From Discostella pseudostelligera (taxonomy: Eukaryota; Bacillariophyta; Thalassiosirophyceae; Thalassiosirales; Thalassiosiraceae), in the NCBI GenBank assembly GCA_036940085.1, contig JALLBK010000995.1:1-21151 (forward strand): DNA of 21,151 nt, read 5' to 3'. This document shows, one piece after another, positions 12,090 through 21,118 of the stretch (position 1 is the first letter of the stretch; every line of letters begins with the position of its first letter). Under the pieces are notes generated by a model. It was not told the origin of the DNA. It saw only the letters and a program-made list of their open reading frames with translations, and ran no database searches. The position numbers were made by a program, and so were the translations under genes.

Positions 12090-13479
12090 TCACAGAAGGA
12101 AGGAGAAAACATTTGGGATCACCACCTGAAACATCTTTCCACCATTCAAGCGTACTGCCTTCCTTTTCAGAGCGTTTGCGTGATCGTCGTCGTCTTGATG
12201 TTCCTGCACTGTCTCATCCAACAACACCTTCCAAAGCGCCAGCTCAAGAATTGAAGTCGCATTCAAAAAATGGTCTTTGTGTAGCTTAACGAACCGCATC
12301 AATTCCTTTTATCTGCGTCCTCGTCTCCATCCGTACAGTGCGTTTAATCATCAAATCAATGACGTGTTTGTGTTCCGAACTTATACACTTGGAGCTGGAA
12401 GAAAGCGAAGCTTCTAAAAGTACACGATGCACTCCAAGATGTACCCTCCCATAATTTGCCAAATTGACGAGCCCTACCCAATCAACTTTGAGATCAGGGA
12501 AGTAAGTCCTTTGACCTTGAACTAGTTGTCGTAGCAGCTCTACTAGTCTGAGATGTTGGTAAAGTTCATCTGGATTGATGATCCAGAATACCAGTTCTTC
12601 AAAATTAGTACCCCACTTCTTCCGCATTGAATCTAAATAAAAGTGAAAGATTTCCACCGGCGCGTTTGATTTCAAGGCGTGGTCTAACGGTGTTTTCAAC
12701 TTCTTCAGAGTCGTCGACTGGGAGTGGATGCTGCCAGATATAATTATCTAGCGATCCAATAGCATTGGTGTATCCCATTGTTAGTTGGGTATGGTAGAAA
12801 CAAAATCGATGAAGGGGTAAACCATCAAACCTACTCTTCAGCATGTCTATTGAACACTCCATTTCGGAAATCCTTCTAAATGGCTTCATCTGCTCCAAAA
12901 CATTGGCCCACAAAGTAGATTATGGTGATATTGCAATGTTTAGCATCAAGGGACAATGTGTAAACGCACGATGATTCGGAGGATAGATGATTCACAGAAT
13001 GCAAAGAAGCCAATTCTGAGAAGACCTTCGCACAGGTTTACGTCCCTCAATGAACTACAACTCTCGAATGCAGAGGACTAACGACAGTGACTGATGAGGG
13101 TATGTTGATGCGTGGGAGGGAGGAACAATCATAAAATGCCCCCTCGCCGATAGTTACAACACCTTCTTCGATATGAACATCATTCAGTGAACTGCATCGA
13201 GCAAATGTCTTCTTTTGAATAATAGCCACAGTTGAAGGAATTCTGATGTGTGTGAAAGATCCGCAACATTCAAATACTGATGTGAACCAATACTGAGCAG
13301 CCCTTCCGGTCGATTTATCTTCTTCAATGTTCAAATGCTTCGTCGCCAATTTCTCCGAGGCCCGAAGGCAACTCGACCTCAACTAAGTAGTATCTATGAC
13401 ATAATGCTCTACGATAAATTCACGTGTTGGATGCGTGTATGCGAATAGAAGAAGTGCCCCTGAAGCTACTCTCAGCCAT
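12090..13479 (-). pseudogene. Decayed BspA-type LRR gene, with ankyrin-like middle part
   Basis: Read on the reverse strand, pieces of one protein appear in order but in changing frames. A start MAESSFRGTSSIRIHAS at 13479 soon reaches TGA. Then ALCHRYYLVEVELPSGL and IGDEAFEH are followed by TGA near 13325. Further LRR units (FTHIRIPSTV..I..KTFARCSSL, IGEGAFYDCSSLPRINIPSS) run to about 13090, and SAFESCSSLRDVNLCEGL continues in another frame to a stop near 12945. Next comes a helical part (WANVLEQM, RFDGLPLHRFCF; 12913-12690) that shifts frame near 12690 into KTPLDHALKSNAPVEIFHFY. Another shift near 12290 leads to ATSILELALWK and VVIPNVFSFLL, ending at 12090. At least five lesions make it non-functional unless the assembly is poor here. 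Live relatives in diatoms are LRR_5 proteins of unknown function. The C-terminal module is shared with the relic at 15590-17349. Confidence 0.82.
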
Positions 13480-13987
13480 GTTTTGAATTTTGATTTTGAC
13501 TTTATCGTAGACCCGTAGTGAAGAGGGAGGAATAAAACCAACGTCCACCAGAGGAATTGACATTAATCGAAGGTTCTATCAGCAGAATTGTGTGTTGTCC
13601 GCCATAGTTAGTATCTCTAGAGGGGGATCACTCCAACAGCACCGTCCAGAGAATAGGAATATTGTATCTAGATCATCGATCTTCTTCCTCCGTCATGGTC
13701 ATGGTTGGCTGCATCTGCATGCGGAGCAAGCATGCGATGCTTCCCACCAATCAACCCACGCAGGCCAGACTCTGATCACTTGCTCCAACATCAGCGTTCA
13801 TAACATACGTCCTTTCGCTTGTTGTTGCATTTTATACACCATTGAAACAAGTATGGAAACAAACATTTACAGAATCAGCGCTCAGAAATAATAAACCCGG
13901 ATCTTTCAAAATGAACTTCAACATTGCTTTTGGCGCGAACCTTCCTACCCGTCCGCCCGCCGCCCTCCGCTCCGCTCATGCTCATAC
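13480..13987. other. Intergenic region upstream of the plastid-protein gene
   Basis: This is 508 bp between the start of the LRR relic and the first ATG of the plastid-targeted protein gene. No supported gene lies in it. The distal part shows no clear motif. Near the end is an E2F-like element at 13928-13939, listed separately, followed by CCGCCC-rich sequence. Confidence 0.4.
13928..13939 (+). promoter_or_regulatory. Consensus E2F-like site TTTTGGCGCGAA
   Basis: TTTTGGCGCGAA fits the E2F/DP consensus TTTSGCGCS closely and lies 60 bp upstream of the first ATG of the plastid-protein gene (13988). It may be in the core promoter or the 5' leader. It is a single copy, so function is less certain than for the cluster at 6949-7099. 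Confidence 0.45.
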
Positions 13988-15476
13988 ATGCGGTCCGCCT
14001 CCACGCACAATCGAATCCACAAACCTACGCTAAAGACCATGACGATGACGAGGATGACGATGATGTCGCCTACTCCGCCGCATCTACCAGGACCTGTTGG
14101 CGGCGGCGGTGGCCGTCGTCGCCGCTACACGACAGCTACATCTGCAATCGCTTCACTTTCTCTACTAGTTGCATCATCGCTCTCGCCATCATCGTTTCCT
14201 GCTGTAGCGAATGCCTTTTCCGTCAACAGTGCAGCAGCCGCCGCCGCTACTAGTTCCGCGCCTGCTTTTCAACATCACAACTCAATCACCACTGCTACTC
14301 GCCAATTATTCTTAACGAATCAATACTCTGGACGTCGGGCTGCTGCGTCGGCAGCCACTACTGATACTAGCCGGTTCTTGCTTCATTCCTCACCACGCGA
14401 CAATGATGCATATGATTACCTGGATGACACAACATACGCAACGACTGTTCAACGCAAACCCCAAAAACCCCTTTTCCTGCCCGGCAGCATCAAATTTGCC
14501 TCCCTTGCCATCGCCATTGCCTCCACGCAGTTACTGTTCTCGCCACTATCGTCAACATCTGCAGCATTTGCCTACAACTACGATGAATCAGACAAGTATG
14601 CCTCCGAAACGGTCACCAATGTCGTGACTAAATTACAAAGCAGTGCTGGAGATGTGGATGCCACATTCAATACACTGGAGGAGGTGGCAAAGATTATTAC
14701 GGAGGGGAAGGGTGTTGGTGGAACATTGACCTATGGTGAGTGTATGAGAAGTTCGTGCCCAACAATATGCTTCTTGCTCAAAATCAACCCATCCGTCCAC
14801 TAATATTATTTTATTTCCAATGTATCCTATTAGATGGAGTGAAACTCAATGAAGGCTTTGTCGCCGATGAAGACACTACCATCTACAATCCTGGTCTTAC
14901 ATTGCTAACCTCCTCGGAGAAGGAGCGTCTGGTGAACGCAATTGTGGACAATCGTCAAATTGGTTTATCGACACAACATTGGTCGGAAAATAATGAGTAT
15001 GCGTTTGATTTCTTGAAGCAGAAGTTGGATCGTAAGTGCAACTGTTTTTAAGCAAAGAAAAAGGGTTGTTCATCGCATGAAAGCATTTTGGTTGCTGTGG
15101 AAGTCTTGGCATGTTGCTGATATACAATATCTCCACTCACACTCTTGTCTTGTAACTCCTCGCTCCTCGCCCCCACGTGACAAAATTTTATTGTTAGCAT
15201 TGCACATGCACGAACTCGAGGGATATTTGGGTATTTTGCCATTCTATGGTGCCGCATTGTACTTGGTGGCGTTGTTTGTGCAGAAGAATGCTCGGGGAAT
15301 CTTTCCACTGTGAGTGCATCTCCTTATACCACATAACTGTTTACGTTCATTCAACGTTATTTCGCCATTCTTTGCTAAGAAACAAATACTCCGACAATAT
15401 TGTGCTTAGTGTGTATGGTCTCTGTGCGTTGGGGGTATTTGGTCCTGTTCTATTGCTGGTGGCAACTGGACCATGA
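13988..15476 (+). CDS. Plastid-targeted, probably thylakoid membrane protein, four exons, about 374-384 aa
   Basis: Family not recognised. Exons: 13988-14735, 14834-15031, 15198-15309, then 15380-15476 or 15410-15476. Both last-exon acceptors (CTAAG and CTTAG) keep frame and end at the same TGA, giving 384 or 374 residues. From the ATG at 13988, several more Met codons follow to residue 26, so the start may be 14039-14063. A signal peptide core (SAIASLSLLVASSL, about 52-65) ends at VANA-F77, a diatom ASAFAP-like site with Phe at +1, which indicates passage into the complex plastid. A second hydrophobic stretch (about 168-190) ends SAAFA-YN near 195, like a thylakoid-lumen signal or membrane anchor. 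The mature part has an acidic helical section, then LHMHELEGYLGILPFYGAAL starting a membrane helix, and a second C-terminal helix GVFGPVLLLVATGP. The exon junction LD-P-LHMHELEG is well supported. A thylakoid membrane role is inferred. Confidence 0.78.
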
Positions 15477-15589
15477 AACGAGTGATATCTTGTTGTTCCC
15501 TTGTGTATGTCTCAAGCAATATGAGGATCGATTAGACACGGTATGATCATCTTAATGAACGAGAGTAAAGATGCATGTAGTTTATACAA

Positions 15590-17349
15590 TTAGTAATCTC
15601 TCTCATCGTAGCTGTCCGCATAGAAGTAATAATCACCATCCTCGTCGTCTTCATGATCCTCGTCGTCTTCCTGATCCTCGGTATCATCCGTAGGAATGAC
15701 AGAATATTTGGAATGATTACAGGAGCACCACAATTGTTTTGGTGTTGCAACCTCATATCGCTGAGATTCTCATTGGATGTCAATACTTGTCCACATTCCT
15801 GTCTACTCATCATTGATTTCCAGAGAGCAAGTTCCAGCAATGTGGCAACGTTCGTCAACCTTTCGTAGACGATGAATTTGGAATCAATCAATTTGAAATA
15901 ATAATGCAATTGATACCTAGCCATGATAGGAATAATATTCAGCATGCTCTGAATATTGGATCTCCATTTTGTTGCCTTTAGTCTACCCGGCCGTTCAGCT
16001 GTGTTCCACTGACGGAATAGGGCATATGCATGCACATAAACATCTGACTCAACAGTCCACCAATCTCGTGGCCACACACCAGATATCAATCTTTCTATTT
16101 CCTCACAAAATGTAACTGAAATTAAGTTCGAGCAGTCCATGAAAGCCTCTATCCCAATTTCGTTGACCGTGGATGGAATTACCACGCGTTCCAGGGATGC
16201 ACAGCCCTTAAATACTCTCATGTTATCCAATGACAGCCCCTCAGGAAGACCGACAGTTATCAAGTTCGTACAACCTTCGAATGCACCATACCCAATGCAT
16301 CTGAGAGTGGATGGAAGGGTAATGTGCTCTAAAGATGTGCACTGTTCGAAAGCATATTCAATATCCACCAGTCCCTCAAAAAGTTCTACGTTCCTCAATT
16401 GTTCACAACGGTAGAATGCCCTGGAACCAATAATTTTCAAGGATGTGGGGCATTTATGCACTGGAGTGACTTGCAACCTATAAAGACAAGATCTTCAATT
16501 CGTATCAGTCCTTCATTAAGCTCAATATTCACCAACTTTTCACAGTTACAGAATGCATTGCTGCCAATCGATTTGACCGTAGTCGGGATCTCGAGATGCT
16601 CAAGTGCATTGCATGATTCGAACGCCGGGTCCTCAATCTTCACCAGCCCCAATGCAAATGTGACACCCACCAACTCTTTACACATAAAGAAGGTGGCTTC
16701 ACCGATCGCGCTGATAGTGGAAGGAATATTGATGCTTTTCCGTGATGTGCACTTTTCAAAGGCTGATTGGTGAATATACTAGCCCATTCGACAGCTCGAC
16801 ATTGATCAAGTTCGTACAATCAGCTAATGCCTCCTTACCAATGGATTTAACAGTGGAGGGTATGGCGATGTGACGAAGTGAGGTACAGGATGAAAAGGCC
16901 TGCTCCCCAATATTGACCAACCCCTCGCAAAGTTCCACCTTAAACAACTTGGGACAGCTCGCAAATGCCCCGCCACCAAAATCAGAGACTGGTGGTATCA
17001 CGACGCGATGTAGTGAGGCACAATGTGAAAATTCCCCCTCCCCAATTCCTTCAAGCCCCTCGCGTAGATCTACCTTCGTCAACTTAATACAACTAGCACA
17101 TGCATTGTCACCAATAACAGGGACAGTTGATGGAATATCAGTACTCTTCAAAGATTTGCAGTCATAAAATGCTCTATCACAAATGCATTCCAGTCCCTTG
17201 TTAAGCTTCTCATCTTCTACCTTCCAACTGTGTGCAAATGCATAGTAAACAATCATCTTAGCCGTTGGGTGAACACGGAAATGAGTGATATCCTGAGGAG
17301 GACGATCTCGGTAGATGAACTCTACCCGTTTGTTGCTGCGAGCCGCCAT
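15590..17349 (-). pseudogene. BspA-type LRR gene with three frameshifts
   Basis: The reverse-strand start MAARSNKRVEFIYRDRP (17349) leads into about 16 LRR_5 units of the form EGL..IG..AF..C.SL..I.IPSTVK.IG. Frame 1 runs to TGA near 16756; the repeat continues one frame over (SAFEKCTSRKSINIPST) from about 16775. That frame stops near 16437 after NAPHP. Adding one C to the four-C run (plus strand 16447-16450) would restore the LRR unit TSLKIIGSRAFYRC, so a one-base loss fits. The third frame ends the LRRs and gives ATLLELALWK and VIIPNILSFL. It then passes into Arg/Thr-rich sequence, while the +1 frame encodes an acidic tail (DDTEDQEDDEDHEDDEDGDY) ending in TAA at 15590; the sequence-shadow frame reads on to 15547. 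The gene may be a recent pseudogene or carry assembly errors. Function of the family is unknown. Unlike the 12090-13479 relic, it lacks the ankyrin-like middle. Confidence 0.8.
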
Positions 17350-17829
17350 GATGATGGTGATTATAAACGACGAAATCAAGAAATATCAGCTGCAGATGGA
17401 GGAGATGAGGACTATATTGTTCAGAGAGCGAAAATGAGAATAGTAAAGCCAGAGGGCATTGGTATTCGGCTCGTCATGGTCATACCGCATTCGATGTGCT
17501 TTGTATCGTACTTATGATGTGCAATCACAACATTACCGAGTCAATGGTGCATCCACGTGGCAGGTGTGGTCGAGTCGATGGTGCATCCACGTGGCAGATG
17601 TAGTCGAGTCGATGGTGCATCCACGTGGCAGGCTGAGTCATGTGTGGCATGGTGCCCATCCTGACGCCGGCCAGACAGACTGTTTCAGCTTTGCCGACGC
17701 CGCCGCCGGCCCGAGGCGACTGCGCGAGCAGTTAGCAGTATCTCTCAAGTAGCAGCAGTATTTAGACCTCGAGCCCATTTTGCCGACGCCGACGCCGACG
17801 CCGACTACGAGTGACCAAAGGGCACGACG
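17350..17829. promoter_or_regulatory. Divergent intergenic region between LRR relic and VPS33
   Basis: This 480-bp divergent region holds a 34-bp tandem repeat with G-boxes (17537-17638), then GC-rich sequence, and a GCCGAC hexamer repeated four times at about 17783-17806 just before the VPS33 start. No gene is supported; open frames through the 34-bp repeat are by-products of the repeat. Confidence 0.5.
17537..17638. repeat. Three 34-bp direct repeats, each with a CACGTG palindrome
   Basis: Copies lie at 17537-17570, 17571-17604 and 17605-17638, all exactly 34 bp. The core ATGGTGCATCCACGTGGCAG is identical after the second base in each; only a few positions near the ends vary. Each carries CACGTG (17554-17559, 17588-17593, 17622-17627), the G-box/E-box core bound by bZIP and bHLH factors. 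A fourth, much decayed copy may follow from 17639. The copies lie 190-290 bp upstream of the VPS33 start codon. Confidence 0.75.
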
Positions 17830-20658
17830 ATGGCCGCACCGCAGCAGCAGCAAGCACTGCCAGGTTCAAGTCGTCGAGGACGAGGGCCCCTCGCCCACAT
17901 TATCGACGCATTGCGTCTGGACAATCATCAGCTGTTGCTCGAGACATTGCATCATGATCCTCGCTTCGACAACAACATTGACGACCATCACAATGCCGCT
18001 GAGCAGCAACAACAACATGCTAGTACCGCAACTGCATCTAGGGGCAATCAACAACAGCAACGTCAGAATCAGGAGCAATTATTGATTTTTGGTTCTGCCG
18101 ACTTGCGTCGCGTCATCTTGCGCCATGTGATGGATCAAAGTAGTCAGAGCAGTGACAACAATAGCAAGAAGAAGGTGGGGGCAGGCAATCGCAAGAATAA
18201 TGCAACCATGATGGAAGAAGAGGAGTTAATTATAAAACAATGGAATGAAGAGTTGAAGACGACACTTCCAGCAAGCAATAATTCAGATGCTAGACAATCT
18301 TCACATGCAAATTCATCGACAGCAGTAACACAAATTGTTGGGACACAAATCCTCTCCCCATCGTCCAATGGATCGGTCGTTTCCCCTTACGATTCTACCA
18401 TTGCTACCATTACACAACCGCCTATATCATCCGCCACCAATATCACGTATGTACTGCGAGGGGGTGGATTTGATCTCCCATCGCTTTCAGCGGCGGCTTT
18501 GCATCGACGCAATATCTTGTTGCAGCAGCAACAACAGATTCAACTGCAGCAAAAACACCATCAGGCAGATGCATCATCATCAAGATTGTTCCGTTTTCTA
18601 TTTGTGCCTCGAATAACTGAAATGGAACGGGCCTTCTTGAATGAAATGGGTGTAGTGGCCGATGACGACAAAGGTACCAAGATTTCGTCGGCGGCCTCCA
18701 TAAATTCGTTCGAATCTTTGCCAATCGATTTGATTCCGCTAGATGAAGATGTGTTGAGCTTGGAGCTTACGGGTGGAAGAGGTGGTTATGGGTCCTCCAG
18801 TGGAAGTGGTGGTGGAAGTGGCGGCGCCGCGGACCAGGCAAGTGATAATAGAGACTATACCACAGGATCCGCCGCAAGTCTTCGTCATTCGAGCGTCGAG
18901 GGATGTGAAGCTGATGTTGCTGATATTGTCGCACGGAGTTTGATTAAATTACAGCTTCTGAGTCGAGGTGGTAGTATTGGTGGCAATGATGTCGGTAGTA
19001 GTCGCAGTAGTGGAGGTGGCATCATCAGTGGCGAGAAGGAGGAGGAAGTATTATTTTCATCATCGTTATTGCGGGGTGCCATTCCACGTGTGCAGGGATT
19101 AGGTCCATTAGCGACGGCGGTGATTGATCGTATGATGACACTGAGACTCGAGGAGGAACGCATGGAGGCAGAAATGGACGAGATGATGATGGAGGGCGAG
19201 GATAATGAGGCGAAGCTAGATGTAATAATTGATGACGATGGCATGGAGGTGACAGATGGGGGTAAAGGACGACGAAGACGCCAGGATGATGAAGAAATAA
19301 TGAATTCCACAATGGAGGAAGGGGTTGAAATTGCTACAATGCACAACAGGGGGAATGAAGTGCTACCGTCTTCGACAACAGCCCTGCCGCAGATACCCTC
19401 AATTCAAGCTTTGCTGGTGATCGATCGAAGGATTGACCTCGTAACACCCATGCTCACGCCACTTACCTACGAAGGTCTTATTGATGATGTTCTGCAAATT
19501 CAAGTGGGAGGATATGTCTCGGTGAAGAAGTCCATTGTGGAACCAGACGATGAGAAGCATACCAATAATAACAACAACGATCAGCAACAAATGGTTCTCC
19601 TACCTCTGAACGACTCCGATCCGCTCTACGCCGAGGTACGCGACAAGCATGTGGAATCCTTTGGGTCTTTCCTCCAAAATCAAGCCAAGGCATTGAAGGA
19701 GAGTCATTCTCAATTCACCAACCGCGAAACTGCTCGTGATCTCACTGAAATCCATCAATTCGTGAAGCAAATTCCTGTCTTTACACGTAACTTACGATCA
19801 TTGACCAATCATATTCACATTGCTGAATTGGTAAAGTCGGCGGCGGAGGCCACAGCATTTCGACAGAGGTGGCAGACGGAACGCAGTATGCTCGAGTCGG
19901 AGCCGTGCTATGAGGTATTGGAGGATTTGATCGCTAGTGGATCCGAACCTCCCTATCGCTGGTTGCGATTATTCTGCCTCCAAAGTTTGACGAGCAACGG
20001 CATCAAGGCGGCGCGGTACGATTCACTGCGTAGGGATGTGATACAGACGTATGGGTACGAATACTTGATGGTCCTGAATGATTTGGAACGGGCGGGCTTT
20101 CTGCGGAAGAAGGAGACATTTGTCCTTGACTCTATGGCCACTCCATACTCCACGTTGCGCAAGGCGTTGAATTTGATCAATCCTGATGTCGACCCTTCCA
20201 ATCCACAGGATGCATCGTATGTGTCGTCGGGGTACGCTCCCATGACTGTGCGTTGGATTGAAGCGGCCATGAGAGGATATGCCGGCCTCGATGAGGCTCT
20301 GAAGGAACTACCTGTTGGTAGCGGTATGGGTGGAGGCGGGCGGTGGGTGGATGTTATGCAGCGATGGCCACCAGAGAGTTTAGTTGAGGCCTTGAAACGC
20401 AAAAGGGGTCCGAATCTGGGGGCTTTGGCCAAGCAATGGTCCGAATGGAGAGATGGCAGTCGTAGCAGAATGAGCACCGATGGATTATCGATGGAAGAAA
20501 AACCAGTGCTGCTGGTTTATTTTGTTGGTGGTGTCACATTTATGGAACTGGCAGCAATGCGCTACCTTAGCAGGAGGCCATCATTTCCTTACAATATCGT
20601 GTGTTGCACCACCGAGATTGTGAATGGTGGGACATTGTTGAAGTCACTGTCATGCTAG
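17830..20658 (+). CDS. VPS33: Vps33-like Sec1/Munc18 protein (HOPS/CORVET subunit), enlarged, 942 aa
   Basis: Vps33 is the SM-family subunit of the HOPS and CORVET tethering complexes; it templates SNARE assembly for fusion at late endosomes and the vacuole. The single exon encodes 942 residues, against about 600 in animals and 690 in yeast. Family blocks appear in order: FLFVPRITEMERAFLNEMGV (about 256-275), LPIDLIPLDEDVLSLEL (about 297-313), a helix with SLIKLQLL, IPRVQGLGPLA, LLVIDRRIDLVTPMLTPLTY with EGLIDD (about 527-552), DPLYAEVRDKHVESFGSFL (about 597), EIHQFVKQIP, RLFCLQSLTSNGIK, TYGYEYLMVLNDLERAGFL, and the C-terminal LVYFVGGVTFMELAAMRYLS (about 896-915). The extra length is low-complexity insertions: Gln/Asn/Ser-rich N-terminal 1-200, poly-Gln about 231-245, Gly/Ser about 315-335, and an acidic Met-rich stretch about 435-500. 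The family match is strong; Vps33 rather than Sly1 or Vps45 follows from the DPLYAE..., YGYEYL..L and GGVTF.E.AA blocks. Confidence 0.9.
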   Translation: MAAPQQQQALPGSSRRGRGPLAHIIDALRLDNHQLLLETLHHDPRFDNNIDDHHNAAEQQQQHASTATASRGNQQQQRQNQEQLLIFGSADLRRVILRHVMDQSSQSSDNNSKKKVGAGNRKNNATMMEEEELIIKQWNEELKTTLPASNNSDARQSSHANSSTAVTQIVGTQILSPSSNGSVVSPYDSTIATITQPPISSATNITYVLRGGGFDLPSLSAAALHRRNILLQQQQQIQLQQKHHQADASSSRLFRFLFVPRITEMERAFLNEMGVVADDDKGTKISSAASINSFESLPIDLIPLDEDVLSLELTGGRGGYGSSSGSGGGSGGAADQASDNRDYTTGSAASLRHSSVEGCEADVADIVARSLIKLQLLSRGGSIGGNDVGSSRSSGGGIISGEKEEEVLFSSSLLRGAIPRVQGLGPLATAVIDRMMTLRLEEERMEAEMDEMMMEGEDNEAKLDVIIDDDGMEVTDGGKGRRRRQDDEEIMNSTMEEGVEIATMHNRGNEVLPSSTTALPQIPSIQALLVIDRRIDLVTPMLTPLTYEGLIDDVLQIQVGGYVSVKKSIVEPDDEKHTNNNNNDQQQMVLLPLNDSDPLYAEVRDKHVESFGSFLQNQAKALKESHSQFTNRETARDLTEIHQFVKQIPVFTRNLRSLTNHIHIAELVKSAAEATAFRQRWQTERSMLESEPCYEVLEDLIASGSEPPYRWLRLFCLQSLTSNGIKAARYDSLRRDVIQTYGYEYLMVLNDLERAGFLRKKETFVLDSMATPYSTLRKALNLINPDVDPSNPQDASYVSSGYAPMTVRWIEAAMRGYAGLDEALKELPVGSGMGGGGRWVDVMQRWPPESLVEALKRKRGPNLGALAKQWSEWRDGSRSRMSTDGLSMEEKPVLLVYFVGGVTFMELAAMRYLSRRPSFPYNIVCCTTEIVNGGTLLKSLSC

Positions 20659-20984
20659 AGCGAGGGGTGAATGAATGAATGCGTATTGACTCATGGACGA
20701 TCGAGAATTCACTATCACATGTCAATGCATGTTTTAGACCGAGCACCTGAATCTGGTGTGTAGTCTGTCTACCATGCATCTTTCAATGAATGGCGAACCA
20801 ATTCCTCTCTCGATGATACTCTCAGCCCGTCGCTGAAGTTGTCACAACGAATACTGGGTTAGCCACAATGTAGTGTTCTATTATCGTGTAATGATTGTTG
20901 ATATATTGTCTTCCTATCGTCTAATGGGGACGACTCTGGACGATTGATTGCTCCTCCAGCCTCCATCCAGCATCTCGTACTCGT
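20659..20984. other. Downstream of VPS33, nothing recognised
   Basis: This is about 330 bp after the VPS33 stop codon, presumably its 3' UTR and spacer. No open reading frame or RNA gene could be supported on either strand. Confidence 0.4.
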
Positions 20985-21083
20985 TTTTGGTACGGTTCGT
21001 AAGATTTTGGTACGATCTTTTGATTTTGGGTAAGATCTTTTGATTTTGAGTAAGATCTTAAGATTTGGTACGGTTCGTTTTTG
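20985..21083. repeat. Minisatellite, five degenerate units of about 20 bp
   Basis: Units resemble ATTTTGGGTAAGATCTTTTG. They start near 20984, 21003, 21022, 21042 and 21062. The outer two share TTTGGTACGGTTCGT. The inner ones carry the AAGATCTT palindrome, and one has GGTACGATC between the two types. The gradient suggests unequal exchange or slippage with homogenised ends. The array lies just before two E2F-like sites. Confidence 0.65.
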
Positions 21084-21118
21084 CCTTCCCGCCATTTTGG
21101 CCTACTTTTCCCGCCATT
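21084..21118. promoter_or_regulatory. Two E2F-like sites at the window edge
   Basis: TTCCCGCC at 21086-21093 and TTTTCCCGCC at 21106-21115, both followed by ATTTT, form a direct repeat. They match the E2F/DP half-consensus. The only nearby gene on the left is VPS33, which ends 430 bp away, so they probably belong to a gene starting beyond 21151. Confidence 0.5.

Noticed and set aside
15590..17349. Explaining the LRR frame changes by introns
   Set aside because: The LRR units continue within one or two bases across the breaks, leaving no room for introns.
12090..17349. Transposon as cause of the LRR relics
   Set aside because: No reverse transcriptase, integrase or transposase fragments, terminal repeats or target-site duplications were seen.
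17537..17638. Short regular repeats as a CRISPR array
   Set aside because: Units are contiguous without unique spacers, only three copies, and the context is eukaryotic.
17459..17752. 97-codon forward open frame across the 34-bp repeats
   Set aside because: The frame is by chance: a 34-bp period is not a multiple of three, so copies are read in different frames and give unrelated peptides.
19953..20477. 174-codon reverse open frame inside VPS33
   Set aside because: Shadow of the conserved Sec1 core on the forward strand.
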